A stretch of 40,981 nt of DNA from Candidatus Hydrogenedens terephthalaticus JGI OTU-1 (GCA_000493945.1 AWNW01000019.1:7093-48073), one strand, 5' to 3'; positions 8,801-16,833 are shown, numbered from the stretch's first letter. The notes: generated by a model from the sequence alone, not told the origin. Made by a program: numbers and translations.

Positions 8801-9516
8801 AGGATAGGAATAACAATGGGATTCCCGATTTTATTGACCCCGAGCCAGTAATAGAAGAAGGTTATACTGATGGTGAAGGGCTTGTGGAGGGCATTTATGA
8901 GGGTCCTACAGAAGGTCTTGAAGAAGGAATAAGTGAGGGAGAAACAGAAGGAATATTTGAAGGAGTAAACGAGGGTATAATAGAAGGCATTGAGGAAGGA
9001 ATAGAGGAAGGCTATATAACAGAGGGAGAAATTGAAGGAATAAATGAAGGAGAGTTAGAGGGATTCATTGAAGGTGAATCTACCCATGAAGGAATTTTTG
9101 AAGGTTCACAGGAAGGAACGATCACAGAAGAAGGTTCATTAGAAGGAAATTCGGAAGGCGAAATTAGCCCTATTATCCCTTCGCCTCCTTATAATGTAAA
9201 AGCATCAGATGGTTTCTATTCCGAATATGTTCTTGTGGAATGGGAAATGGAAGATAATACGAATAAATATATATTTGAAGTTCTAAGAAACAAAGAAAAC
9301 GATTGCAATACTGCAATTTCTATAGGGACAACCTCTCTACCTTATTATTACGATAATACAGCAGAAGTTCCTTTGATTAAAAAAGGTTTTTCCTGTTCTG
9401 GTAATAAGATAATCCCCGTTGTTTATTATTATTGGGTTCGGGCAAAAGAAAAAAATGGGATAAATAATAACTGGTCTAATTGCAGTATTCCTGATAAAGG
9501 TTGGCGTGGCAAATAA
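5875..9516 (+). CDS. Secreted multidomain subtilisin-like (S8) serine protease
   Basis: This 1213-residue exported protease is read from ATG 5875, which puts a basic-then-hydrophobic signal sequence (KVKILNLSLPFIFLFILQ) near the N-terminus; an upstream TTG at 5833 is less likely. A prodomain-like region is followed by the S8 catalytic domain, with Asp165 in GIIDTGIDY, His235 in GHGTHVAGI and Ser438 in SGTSMSAPH. A long beta-rich region follows, then acidic calcium-binding thrombospondin-type-3-like repeats (DTDGDGIFD, DSDNDGIPD, DRNNNGIPD) around residues 933-992, a Glu-Gly-rich linker at 994-1096, and a C-terminal fibronectin-III-like domain. The layout suggests a surface or extracellular protease whose C-terminal domain is held away on a flexible stalk. 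The substrate is unknown. Confidence 0.9.
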   Translation: MNIYFSFSKVKILNLSLPFIFLFILQNVSFTDCIPVIIELNTSCGAEFYSQLKDTKISSIEKTIKLREHIEKIENEQNAFINKIIKKKSIEENILFTVQKVFNGIGAYLELDHIQELQTDFDVKAIHPLSRVSIHLSNSLPFTGAPSVWSNYKATGKGIRVGIIDTGIDYIHKDFGGSGTKQDYDNNDPTIIEDVPFPTTKIAGGYDFVGEDYDPEAFGKNIPIPDPDPFDQHGHGTHVAGIIGGYGVLNSGATYTFGYTQQIINYPFLVYPGVAPKTELYALKIFSKAPKSEILIPAIEWALDPNQDGDFSDHLDILNLSLGEDFGFSDTPEAIACNNASMIGILVVVSAGNRGDAFFSLGTPASAESVIAVAACEDADSSLSGNIPSRIAYFSSRGPAMYSTGKIVLKPDISAPGVHIYSANLGSNPINRLSSGTSMSAPHISGLSALLMEIKPELTAQNIKTILINNATFDTYLYKKGEIIYAPPQVGGIGRNNFSNNIIMDFLFYDKDNSYTVSLTFDTQEVSDSITEERWIRIENLSKQSKSFELSYLSRTTISGVDIVLPQNISPTINPGSYADLPVILNIDMSLLKHDRDPSLDFRYEEPYRSWISELSGILSLRDTTNNNTLHLPLYAQIQPISDLELYPSYLDLSTSNTASLSVLGKELYTGDNFPYDLSSFISFFELKGISKKQENLPEYMSCADIQYLGITDNLPYLPDVNNIEDSSIYFLISTYSSWSSPNQVNFTIYIDANNDGKTDYSLYNSTTYSGNNPPPSSDFFVSVLSDLKGGTFIQYPLNIFSASEIDVNLFKSDVMVLGVKASDLKLDNKNNTIGFFCESRFMKDIPVNIDQIPEQIPTQPKKRFIYNLKEKSLQIQSASLTNVFSFAQNNISPQISIYNENYFTFKTYGLLSFITHNPKNKKLQFIPIITSGDTDGDGIFDIAEKIEDIDIDGIPNLLDLDSDNDGIPDNIEGTEDRNNNGIPDFIDPEPVIEEGYTDGEGLVEGIYEGPTEGLEEGISEGETEGIFEGVNEGIIEGIEEGIEEGYITEGEIEGINEGELEGFIEGESTHEGIFEGSQEGTITEEGSLEGNSEGEISPIIPSPPYNVKASDGFYSEYVLVEWEMEDNTNKYIFEVLRNKENDCNTAISIGTTSLPYYYDNTAEVPLIKKGFSCSGNKIIPVVYYYWVRAKEKNGINNNWSNCSIPDKGWRGK
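8854..9162 (+). repeat. Degenerate Glu-Gly (xEGxx) repeat tract inside the protease gene
   Basis: About 103 residues are built from variable short units ending in EG (for example YEGPTEG, IEGIEEG), with roughly 24 EG dipeptides. The DNA units (GAAGGA and GAGGGA variants) are not identical, so this is a diverged protein repeat rather than a fresh tandem duplication. It lies between calcium-binding repeats and a fibronectin-III-like domain and is strongly acidic, probably a flexible linker. Similar EG-rich linkers are reminiscent of Hydrogenedentota and related groups (recollection, not checked). Confidence 0.8.
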
Positions 9517-9524
9517 CATATTTT

Positions 9525-10814
9525 TTATTCTAAATAACCCATAGAACGAAGAACTTCCAAATCTTCATCTGATAATTTCCTTCCGTCTTTTTTGGTATTT
9601 ACAGGGGTGTGTATTGACCATCTCTTAATTATATTATGAAGCTCTAAGACTTTTTCTGGATATTTTTTAGCTATATTGTTTATTTCTTCAGGATCTTCAA
9701 TAATGTTATATAGTTCTTTCCGATTATCTTTAACAATCAATTTCCAATTTTCAACTATAACTGCTTGCATAATTGGACCGGATTTTTTCATTAAAGACCT
9801 TAAAATAGGTATTTTGGGAACAGCACCGCCATAAGTTTCAATTACCCTAATTCTTTCTTTGTTGATATTCTCATTTAATACATCCATTCCCAACATACTT
9901 TTACATTTTTGTATATTAGCTATACCTAAAATTGTAGGACCTATATCAATTCCTCTTACAGGCATTCCTGTTCGCCCAGATTTGACTTTTGGAGAAACGA
10001 TTATAAGAGGGATTCTAACTTCATTCTGGTATAGTTTTCTTCCATGCCCTAAATAATTATGCTCATACAAACTTTCCCCATGGTCTGCGACAAAAATAAT
10101 CGCTGTATTTTCCGGGATATGCTTAAGTAAAATACCGATCTGCTCATCGGTAAATCTTATTTCTGAGTCATAAGACTTTACTGTTTTATATCTTCTTTCG
10201 TTGTTTCTTCCTTTCTCCTCATGGTGTACATTGTACCTTTTTCGAAAATGATACGGAGCATGAGGGTCACTATAATGTACCCAACCGAAAAAAGGTTTAT
10301 CTTTCGGAAGTTTTTTTATTATATCAATACACTTTTGAGTTACTTCATCGGCAATTCGTTCTGACGAAAAAATACCCCACCTTTTCACATGAAAATCATC
10401 ATCATAAATATCAAAACCTTTCTTTAATCCACTTAACTTTGCCTTTAGAGTCCAATTACTTTGTACACAAAAAGTAAAATATCCATTGTCTTTTAAGAGT
10501 TCTGTTATAGATATATCATCCTCTGAAATACCCAATCCGTTTCTTGTTACGCCAATTGTTCGGGGGAATTTAGATGTAAACATAGATGAAAAAGAGGGAC
10601 ATGTTAGAGGGACTTCGGCAATACAATTATCGAAAACAATCCCTTTCTCGGCAAGTTTATCAATATTGGGTGAAGTTGGATATTCATAACCATAACATGA
10701 CAAATGATCTGCCCGAAGGGTATCTACAGATAAAAGTAATATGTTCTGGTAATTATTAACATCCCCTGTATTTTGGGTAAATACACAAAAATATATAATT
10801 AAACTAATATACAT
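9525..10814 (-). CDS. Sulfatase-like hydrolase (alkaline phosphatase superfamily), Thr at nucleophile position
   Basis: This 429-residue protein has a short hydrophobic N-terminus and a sulfatase-type alkaline phosphatase fold: metal-site Asp31 in LLLSVDTLRADHLSCYGY, Asp244/His245 in FVADHGESLYEH, and His258 in GHGR. Where classic sulfatases have the C/S-x-P-x-R formylglycine motif, this one reads PLTCPSFSSMF. Aligning the SSMFT to the usual ASLLT puts Thr71 at the nucleophile site and Phe in place of Arg. Thr-type members of this superfamily work without formylglycine, often on phospho-esters. It would hydrolyse or transfer sulfate- or phosphate-ester groups, probably in the envelope. It starts 18 bases after an upstream lipoprotein gene on the same strand. 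The substrate cannot be named. Confidence 0.8.
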   Translation of the reverse strand: MYISLIIYFCVFTQNTGDVNNYQNILLLSVDTLRADHLSCYGYEYPTSPNIDKLAEKGIVFDNCIAEVPLTCPSFSSMFTSKFPRTIGVTRNGLGISEDDISITELLKDNGYFTFCVQSNWTLKAKLSGLKKGFDIYDDDFHVKRWGIFSSERIADEVTQKCIDIIKKLPKDKPFFGWVHYSDPHAPYHFRKRYNVHHEEKGRNNERRYKTVKSYDSEIRFTDEQIGILLKHIPENTAIIFVADHGESLYEHNYLGHGRKLYQNEVRIPLIIVSPKVKSGRTGMPVRGIDIGPTILGIANIQKCKSMLGMDVLNENINKERIRVIETYGGAVPKIPILRSLMKKSGPIMQAVIVENWKLIVKDNRKELYNIIEDPEEINNIAKKYPEKVLELHNIIKRWSIHTPVNTKKDGRKLSDEDLEVLRSMGYLE

Positions 10815-10832
10815 CCCGTATGTTTATATTTT

Positions 10833-11270
10833 TCATTTCTTTATGATTACAGGTATCTCTATCGCCAAATCTTCTATTTCACCATTTTTACCTTTAATTT
10901 TAATTGGCATACCATCTTTCGTATAGGTCATAATCTCTAATTTATAATTTCCGGGCGGTGCTTCAGAAGGAACATCTACTTTCAAAACCCATATTCCATC
11001 ATTTGCTTTTTTATCTGGTTCTATCCCATCATCTCTAAGTTTAAGTTTTATTTTAGGGTCTTCTTTTATCACCGCTTCGACTTTTTGTATTACATGATGT
11101 TTATCTTTAATAATTGTCTGTATGACTGCGGTATCTCCGGGTGATATTTCCGTTGGGATAATCTCCGCAGTTTTTATAGATGGCTGTCCTGCTATCGTTC
11201 TGCAAGCAGAAGAGAACAAAAGTAGAATTATTACCACACCTATCATGCTTAATATATTTATCATTTTCAT
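10833..11270 (-). CDS. Small lipoprotein with Ig-like domain
   Basis: This 145-residue protein begins with a lipoprotein signal peptide (lipobox FSSAC near residue 23) and continues as a beta-rich domain. The segment LRDDGIEPDKKANDGIWVLKVDVP resembles bacterial Ig-like or Y_Y_Y-type modules in which a D-D-G...D...NDGxW pattern precedes a strand pair. A Shine-Dalgarno GGGAGA lies 7 bases before the ATG. The gene is just upstream of the sulfatase-like hydrolase on the same strand, so the two are probably co-transcribed. The lipid anchor is well supported; the function is unknown. Confidence 0.75.
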   Translation of the reverse strand: MKMINILSMIGVVIILLLFSSACRTIAGQPSIKTAEIIPTEISPGDTAVIQTIIKDKHHVIQKVEAVIKEDPKIKLKLRDDGIEPDKKANDGIWVLKVDVPSEAPPGNYKLEIMTYTKDGMPIKIKGKNGEIEDLAIEIPVIIKK

Positions 11271-11385
11271 TTTTCAATCTCCCACAAAGACTTTTGGTGT
11301 TACATTAAAAGTTTGGTAATATATCATCATCTTTATTTTACTGATTATACCAAATGTCATATTAAAATATATCTGGAGTTAACAA

Positions 11386-12165
11386 ATGAGTAACATCGCC
11401 AATAAAGTTGTAAAAAATTACTTGATTGATATGGATGGTGTGTTGGTAAAAGGGAATACAGTTATCCCAGGTGCCAATCAATTTATTGAACGATTAATTG
11501 AGAATAAATGTAAATTCTTAGTTCTTACAAACAATCCCAAATTTACCCCTGAGGATTTATCTCACCTATTAAAAATGCATAAACTTGAAATTCCTCATAC
11601 CAATATTTTTACATCCGCTATGGCGGTAGGAATGTTTTTAAAGATGCAGAAACCCAATGGAACCGCTTATGTCTTAGGTGAAAGTGGACTTACTACTGCA
11701 ATCCATCGGGTGGGTTATGTTATTACAGAATACAATCCCGATTATGTAATTTTGGGAGAATCCTCTAATTTTAACTTTGACCAAATCACACGGGCAGTCC
11801 GATTAATACGCAATGGTGCAAGATTTATAGCAACGAATCCCGACCCTTTAGGTCCAACAGAATCGGGGATTGTTCCTGCTTGTGGTGCAATGGCAGCGTT
11901 AATCGAAAAAGCCACAGGCAGGTCGCCTTTTTATATAGGCAAACCCAATCCGTTTATGATGAGAAGTGCTATGAATTATTTAGGTGTGCATTCGGAAAAT
12001 ACAGTAATTATAGGAGACCGTATGGATACGGATATTGTAGCAGGGGTTCAAACAGGTGTTGAAACAATACTCGTTCTTACGGGAGTAACAAAAATAGAAG
12101 ATGTAGAAAAGTATCCATATCGTCCTACGAAAATCGTAAACTCTGTTGAGGAAATAATCCCATAA
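11386..12165 (+). CDS. HAD-IIA (NagD/phosphoglycolate phosphatase-like) hydrolase
   Basis: This 259-residue protein belongs to the NagD-like branch of the HAD superfamily, which dephosphorylates small phosphorylated metabolites. Motif I is LIDMDGVLVKG (nucleophile Asp15, acid/base Asp17), motif II is LVLTNNP, and motif IV is IIGDRMDTDIVAG, with the NagD-type cap between (ATNPDPLGPTESGIVPACGAM, GKPNPFMM). A GGAG ribosome site precedes the ATG by about 8 bases. The gene leads a rightward group with three zinc-ribbon/TPR-type genes but is separated from them by 83 bases containing a possible weak promoter. The substrate is not predictable from the sequence. Confidence 0.9.
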   Translation: MSNIANKVVKNYLIDMDGVLVKGNTVIPGANQFIERLIENKCKFLVLTNNPKFTPEDLSHLLKMHKLEIPHTNIFTSAMAVGMFLKMQKPNGTAYVLGESGLTTAIHRVGYVITEYNPDYVILGESSNFNFDQITRAVRLIRNGARFIATNPDPLGPTESGIVPACGAMAALIEKATGRSPFYIGKPNPFMMRSAMNYLGVHSENTVIIGDRMDTDIVAGVQTGVETILVLTGVTKIEDVEKYPYRPTKIVNSVEEIIP

Positions 12166-12248
12166 ATATTTATGCTTAATATATACATATAAAGTTATAA
12201 TTTTGTAAACTAATTTTATACAATATAAAAAGGAGAACAAATATATAA

Positions 12249-12461
12249 ATGCGTTTAGGTTACTTGTTTATAATGGTAAGCATTACTTTACTAATTACTT
12301 TTATAACAGTGCCTTCCCTATTCTTTCCTAAATGTAAATTTTGTGGAAAGCGTAATATTATTAGTAGGACACATTGTAAATATTGTGATAAGAAAATTGA
12401 ACAGGATTATATATCCATGCTTAATCAAACGGAACAATCTCACAAAGATTTAAAGGAATAA
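12249..12461 (+). CDS. Small membrane protein with zinc ribbon (hypothetical)
   Basis: This 70-residue protein has one N-terminal membrane helix (about residues 4-26, LFIMVSITLLITFITVPSLF) directly followed by a CxxC...CxxC zinc ribbon (Cys29, Cys32, Cys43, Cys46). An AGGAG sequence precedes the ATG, and the stop is 3 bases before the next gene, which also begins with zinc ribbons. The tight spacing and shared zinc-ribbon/membrane design suggest the two proteins act together. I do not recognise a named family. Confidence 0.75.
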   Translation: MRLGYLFIMVSITLLITFITVPSLFFPKCKFCGKRNIISRTHCKYCDKKIEQDYISMLNQTEQSHKDLKE

Positions 12462-12464
12462 TAT

Positions 12465-14003
12465 ATGTTCCAATGTCCATTTTGTAGTAAACCCATAAAT
12501 GAAAATACTAAACAATGTCCACACTGTGGAGCACCTATTAAAGCATCTGCAATACCACTCCAAACAAAAACAGAAACTAAATCCCCAGGTATCTGCCCAA
12601 ATTGTAAATCACCTGTTAACAAAACAGATATTATTTGCATCTATTGTGGAACAAACCTCCTGACAGGGACAAAAATATTAGCAGAACCACCTAAAGAGAA
12701 AAAAAGTGTTTTCCCTTCTATAAATAAAAAATATTTTTTATATGGTCTCTTTGTTATCCTTTTACTAATATTAGTAGGTGTTGGAATCATATATCTCACC
12801 TATGACCCTATCTCAAGTGCGATTAACCTTAGTCATACAAATGTATTGGGTGCTATTGATATTTTGCAGAAATATATTGCAAGAAACCCTCAAAACCTTC
12901 GTGCTCATTTAGTATTAGGAAAACTTTATTTGAAAAACAACCAGACAGAGGAAGCACTGGCAGAATTTGATAAAGTTTTAGCCATAAACGATAAAGACAA
13001 CGATGTTATCTGGCTTGCTTTACTCGCTTCCTCAAAAAAGAATGATAAAACACAGCAATTAAAATATATTAAAAAATTAATTGAAAAATACCCAGAAAGA
13101 AATGACTTAAAACTTCTAAATCTTCTTGGAGAAGGTAATATCTCAAATATTAACAACCCTGAACAACTATTTTCTTTATCTACTAACTCAGAAATAAACA
13201 AAAACGGTATTATTGCTCTTTTACTTTCTCATGGTAACTATAATGAAGTGTTGAATTTAACAAAGAATGTAGAAATATCTCCTAAAACTGCTTTACTTCT
13301 CTTGATATTGTCTGAAAACATGAAAGACGAACAAAATAGACAAAAGTATCTCGAAACCATTCAGACATATATCCAAGAATTAAGCGATGCGGAAAAGGCT
13401 CTTCTTGCGTGTCAGATATTGAAATCCGGTGATACAAATAAAACTCTACAATTATTACAGTCTTTCAAAAACAAGGAAAAAATCCCGCCGGTACTTAACT
13501 ATTTATATGCTTTAACATTACTTAATTCAGGACTTACCACAGAAGCGATTATAGAATTAGAAAAAATTAAAAATTCGGAAGGAAATTATTCCACTGACGC
13601 CTCTTTAGACCTGGCATTAATATATTTTCAACAAGATAATTTAACCAAAGCAACAGAATTGATACAAAATATAAAGAATAAAGGTCAACAAACACCTCGT
13701 TGTTACCTTATTGAAGGAAGAATTGCATTAGCCAATAATGACCCTACTTTCGCTCAACAATGTTTTGCAAATGCAATTCAAAAAGACCCAAACTATGCAC
13801 CGGCTTATTTAGAAAATGGTTTGCTTTATATTCAAAGGGGTGTTCTATCTGAAGGCTTAAAACTTTTAAAGTCATATATTCAGATAGTTAGAAATACAGT
13901 CCCTAATTATTCAACCGCTGAAATTCAAGTTTTAATTGAACAAATAGAACAAACCCTTGTAAACAATCCAACATCATCCCAAACAATTGCCATAACACAA
14001 TAA
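12465..14003 (+). CDS. Double zinc-ribbon, membrane-anchored TPR protein
   Basis: This 512-residue protein starts with two zinc ribbons, Cys4/7/18/21 (CPFC...CPHC) and Cys44/47/58/61 (CPNC...CIYC). One membrane helix follows at about residues 92-113 (FVILLLILVGVGIIYLTY), then a long series of tetratricopeptide-like helical repeats, for example LRAHLVLGKLYLKNNQTEEA and a terminal PNYAPAYLENGLLYIQRG unit. The design predicts a cytoplasmic zinc-ribbon head and an extracytoplasmic TPR scaffold. The start follows the small zinc-ribbon gene by 3 bases and uses an AAGGA site. The precise role is unknown; protein-protein scaffolding in the envelope is an inference from the domains. Confidence 0.8.
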   Translation: MFQCPFCSKPINENTKQCPHCGAPIKASAIPLQTKTETKSPGICPNCKSPVNKTDIICIYCGTNLLTGTKILAEPPKEKKSVFPSINKKYFLYGLFVILLLILVGVGIIYLTYDPISSAINLSHTNVLGAIDILQKYIARNPQNLRAHLVLGKLYLKNNQTEEALAEFDKVLAINDKDNDVIWLALLASSKKNDKTQQLKYIKKLIEKYPERNDLKLLNLLGEGNISNINNPEQLFSLSTNSEINKNGIIALLLSHGNYNEVLNLTKNVEISPKTALLLLILSENMKDEQNRQKYLETIQTYIQELSDAEKALLACQILKSGDTNKTLQLLQSFKNKEKIPPVLNYLYALTLLNSGLTTEAIIELEKIKNSEGNYSTDASLDLALIYFQQDNLTKATELIQNIKNKGQQTPRCYLIEGRIALANNDPTFAQQCFANAIQKDPNYAPAYLENGLLYIQRGVLSEGLKLLKSYIQIVRNTVPNYSTAEIQVLIEQIEQTLVNNPTSSQTIAITQ

Positions 14004-14016
14004 GGATTGTACCGTT

Positions 14017-15465
14017 ATGAAAAAAACAATATACAACTTGTTTTTTATAATCTTTTTCTTTCTTATCTCTTTGTCAGCCTACTCATGGGGACCTACCTCT
14101 CAAATTTCGATAGTAAATAATGCAATACATTTAATAGACAAAGAATTGAATGCTTCGCTAAAGAAACTAGAAAATGAAATTAAAAATGGAGCAGCTATCA
14201 CAGATGAAACTTTATATATGATAATTCCAACTGCAAAAACGGATCCTATTCAAGCTATTGAATCAGAGATGAATTTACTAATCGCAGTAAAACCAAGAAA
14301 AATTGACCCTTATTATGCTTTCCGTCTTGGTGTATTGGGAAAACTAACAGCCCAAGCGACCTCACCTCTACAAAATGCTGACCCTACCATACGAATCCTT
14401 TACAACTCTGATGTTGAGAAAATGATAGAAAATGTATCTCTACGCACAACTCCCCGACAAAAAGTAAATCCTTCTGTATACTTTGCCCAACTCAAACGAC
14501 AAATTTTATCAAGGGATAAGATATTTGAACAGGAATATAAATCTAATATTGGATTTAAGGGAACTGCATCCACCACGCTTTCTGAATGTGTCAGTATATC
14601 ATTGAACGCTGTGGCAGATGTATGGTTCAGTATTTTAGTTCCGGGACAGGTTGTAAGTAATGTGAGTGAGGTAGCCCTTAGGGATTATGCTTTGCAAGGT
14701 GGAATTTTCTACGCTAAGAGGGGGAATTCGGAAGAGATAAGAATTAATATACAAAAACTGAATGATTTAGTGCCTTTTACAGAAGACATGTATATTCAAA
14801 TAGCCGATATTCTTATCGGAATGGATATTAATGAAATTGCAATTGAATTGTATAAGAATGCTCTTGCATTAAATCCGAACCGTAAAGATATTTCAAGAAA
14901 AATAGCAGATTTCTATATAGATAAAGGGAATAAAGCACTGGAAACAAAAAAATTAGAGGAAGCCTTAGAATTGTTTAATAATGCTATTTCAGCAGACCCA
15001 TTACATCCGGACGCTGAAAGATTACGATTGGAAGCAGAGCGTAGTATAAAAGAAAGAGATGCACGACTTGCCCAAAATAAAGAGGCACTTGAAAGAGCAG
15101 AAAAATTACAAAGCACAGCAGAACAAGAGGCTTTGACAGGAAGAATTGCTGAATCCATTGTCCTTTTAAGACAAGCCTTAGCCACTTATGATGAAGTATC
15201 TGATGAATTCCCATTAGAAAATCAACAAAAAAACAAAGGGATTCGTATTGTCAATGCAAGAATTCAAGAACTGAAAGGACAATTATTGGAAAGTGCAAAG
15301 AATTTTTCTGGAAAGTATCCTAATTTCGATTTAATAAATTCATTAAACCAGATAAATAACGAAATTTCAAGTATTGTTATTAAAGAAACCATTGATAATA
15401 GTTTTCAGAGTGGTATCAAATCTATATTGCAGGAACTTCCACAAAATATTTTAGAAGTAAGATAA
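14017..15465 (+). CDS. Exported TPR/coiled-coil protein of unknown function
   Basis: This 482-residue protein has a signal peptide (LFFIIFFFLISLSAYS) and a mature N-terminus SWGPTSQISIVNNAIHLI that faintly recalls the W-G-x-x-H opening of zinc phospholipase C/S1 nucleases, although the His is Gln here. Middle and C-terminal parts contain TPR-like helices (EIAIELYKNALALNPNRKDI, then EEALELFNNAISADPLHPDA) and a long Ala/Glu/Arg-rich coiled coil (about residues 330-400). It starts 13 bases after the zinc-ribbon TPR gene and is probably the last gene of that transcript. I do not recognise the family; a partner of the upstream TPR protein is a reasonable guess only. Confidence 0.7.
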   Translation: MKKTIYNLFFIIFFFLISLSAYSWGPTSQISIVNNAIHLIDKELNASLKKLENEIKNGAAITDETLYMIIPTAKTDPIQAIESEMNLLIAVKPRKIDPYYAFRLGVLGKLTAQATSPLQNADPTIRILYNSDVEKMIENVSLRTTPRQKVNPSVYFAQLKRQILSRDKIFEQEYKSNIGFKGTASTTLSECVSISLNAVADVWFSILVPGQVVSNVSEVALRDYALQGGIFYAKRGNSEEIRINIQKLNDLVPFTEDMYIQIADILIGMDINEIAIELYKNALALNPNRKDISRKIADFYIDKGNKALETKKLEEALELFNNAISADPLHPDAERLRLEAERSIKERDARLAQNKEALERAEKLQSTAEQEALTGRIAESIVLLRQALATYDEVSDEFPLENQQKNKGIRIVNARIQELKGQLLESAKNFSGKYPNFDLINSLNQINNEISSIVIKETIDNSFQSGIKSILQELPQNILEVR

Positions 15466-15481
15466 TAAGTCTTTACTTATT
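15464..15481. terminator. AT-rich inverted repeat between convergent genes
   Basis: AATAAGT and ACTTATT form a perfect 7-bp stem with a 4-base CTTT loop, placed exactly where two convergent genes end. It could act as a weak bidirectional terminator, but it has no GC in the stem beyond two pairs and no strong T tract. Confidence 0.35.
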
Positions 15482-16787
15482 GACAATTACAATTACATAA
15501 TATTTTATCTTCAATTATTTCTGCGGAGTACCCCTCAGTATTAAGTACTCGATTAATTTCTTCTAAAGATGGATTTCCATAAATAATTGCTGTTTTATCT
15601 TCAAGGGATACATTTATATCTACAACATTTGAAATATTTTTTATTAATGTTGTAATTTTTTGTGCACAATGATTACAGGTCATACCATTGATTTTTATTT
15701 TCATATAACTATCTGTCTGTGAGGATTTTTTAGTTCTTTTTTTTATATACATCCACGGGTCTATATTGAAAAGGCCTAATACCAAAATGAGAGCAAATAA
15801 CAACAATGACAATACCTTGATAGGATTATAAAATGCTTCATGCGAATGTTGGATATGTGCTATATGCGATATATTAAAAAATGGGTATATATTAACCAAA
15901 TAATCGAATGTAATACCAAAAAATAGAGCAGAAAATACCATAGTAAGTATATATATAATTACCGCTTTCTTACCCAAAAACTGTTTGACTACGGAAATCG
16001 TTGCGATATTTGTTGCTGGACCTGCGATAAGAAAAGCAAGAGCAGACCCGGGAGATGCTCCTAAATAAATAAGACTCAAAGCAACAGGAATAGAGGCTGT
16101 TGCACAAACATAAATAGGAATACCTACCAATATTGCCATAAATATCTGCAATACTCCGACATTCATAAAATTGGTAATAATACCGGGAGGTATAAAAGTG
16201 GTTATAATACTGGCTATAACGATACCAAAAATAAGTGTTCGTGAAATCTCACGGGGTAATGTTATAAAACCATAGTGAATACTTTCAGATATTATATGAA
16301 TTGTATTTATTTCATATTTAATATTTGTATCTTTATTGTTTATACCATTGCTTTTTTCTAATTCGTCGGTTTCTTTTTCTATATCTTTTTTACTTGTCCA
16401 GTAGTAAATAGAACCTCCTAAAAGGGCTGTTATCAATGCTATGAAAGGTCGGTATATTGCCATAGGTAAACCTAATAAGGCATAGGTAGCCAGTATTGAA
16501 TCCACTCCTGTTTGGGGCGTTGATAATATGAAGGATAACATGGCGGGGATATTAGCTCCTTGTTTTCTTAAGGAAGCCATTACAGGAATTACCCCACAGG
16601 AACATAGCGGTAACGGAACTCCTATCATGGCACTTTTTATTATGGGTGAATAACCTTTACCTGCAAGATGTCGTTGCACCCATGATGTAGGAATAAGTTG
16701 CGATAGAATCCCGGCTACTAAAAATCCAAATAATAGATAAGGTGCCATTTCACTAAGAATAAATATGAAATTATATATAAACAGCAT
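15477..16787 (-). CDS. SO_0444-type Cu/Zn efflux permease with C-terminal HMA domain
   Basis: This 436-residue protein is a polytopic permease of the DUF318/SO_0444 family. The hallmark GVPLPLCSCGVIPV (Cys62, Cys64) sits at the end of a helix, with STPQTGVDS and AGPATNIATISV in later helices. The C-terminus carries a heavy-metal-associated domain (MTCNHC, Cys371 and Cys374) and ends in a Cys-rich tail CNCNCQ. Members are linked to export of soft metals. The fused metal-binding domain suggests metal delivery to the pore or sensing. It is on the same strand as the Mla genes but separated by 71 bases holding an inverted repeat, so it may be a separate unit. Which metal is exported is unknown. 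Confidence 0.85.
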   Translation of the reverse strand: MLFIYNFIFILSEMAPYLLFGFLVAGILSQLIPTSWVQRHLAGKGYSPIIKSAMIGVPLPLCSCGVIPVMASLRKQGANIPAMLSFILSTPQTGVDSILATYALLGLPMAIYRPFIALITALLGGSIYYWTSKKDIEKETDELEKSNGINNKDTNIKYEINTIHIISESIHYGFITLPREISRTLIFGIVIASIITTFIPPGIITNFMNVGVLQIFMAILVGIPIYVCATASIPVALSLIYLGASPGSALAFLIAGPATNIATISVVKQFLGKKAVIIYILTMVFSALFFGITFDYLVNIYPFFNISHIAHIQHSHEAFYNPIKVLSLLLFALILVLGLFNIDPWMYIKKRTKKSSQTDSYMKIKINGMTCNHCAQKITTLIKNISNVVDINVSLEDKTAIIYGNPSLEEINRVLNTEGYSAEIIEDKILCNCNCQ

Positions 16788-16814
16788 TCGAATTCTTTCT
16801 ATCCCAAACAGTTA

Positions 16815-16833
16815 TTTAGTCTTATAAACTAAA
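16815..16833. repeat. Short inverted repeat upstream of the metal permease
   Basis: TTTAGT and ACTAAA form a 6-bp inverted repeat around a 7-base spacer in the 71-base gap between the Mla lipoprotein gene and the permease. It could be an operator for the permease or a weak terminator of the mla genes. Short AT-rich repeats like this are common by chance. Confidence 0.25.

Noticed and set aside
8854..9162. EG repeat tract as a CRISPR or tandem DNA repeat
   Set aside because: Units vary in length and sequence and maintain one protein frame; no spacers or repeat identity.
11343..11356. ATTATACCAAAT occurring at about 11343 and about 30169 as a shared regulatory motif
   Set aside because: Twelve AT-rich matching bases are expected by chance in a 41-kb AT-rich window; no further support.
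14017..14150. Zinc phospholipase C-like N-terminus in the exported TPR protein
   Set aside because: Only a WGPT start is shared; the expected His is Gln and no other zinc ligands follow.
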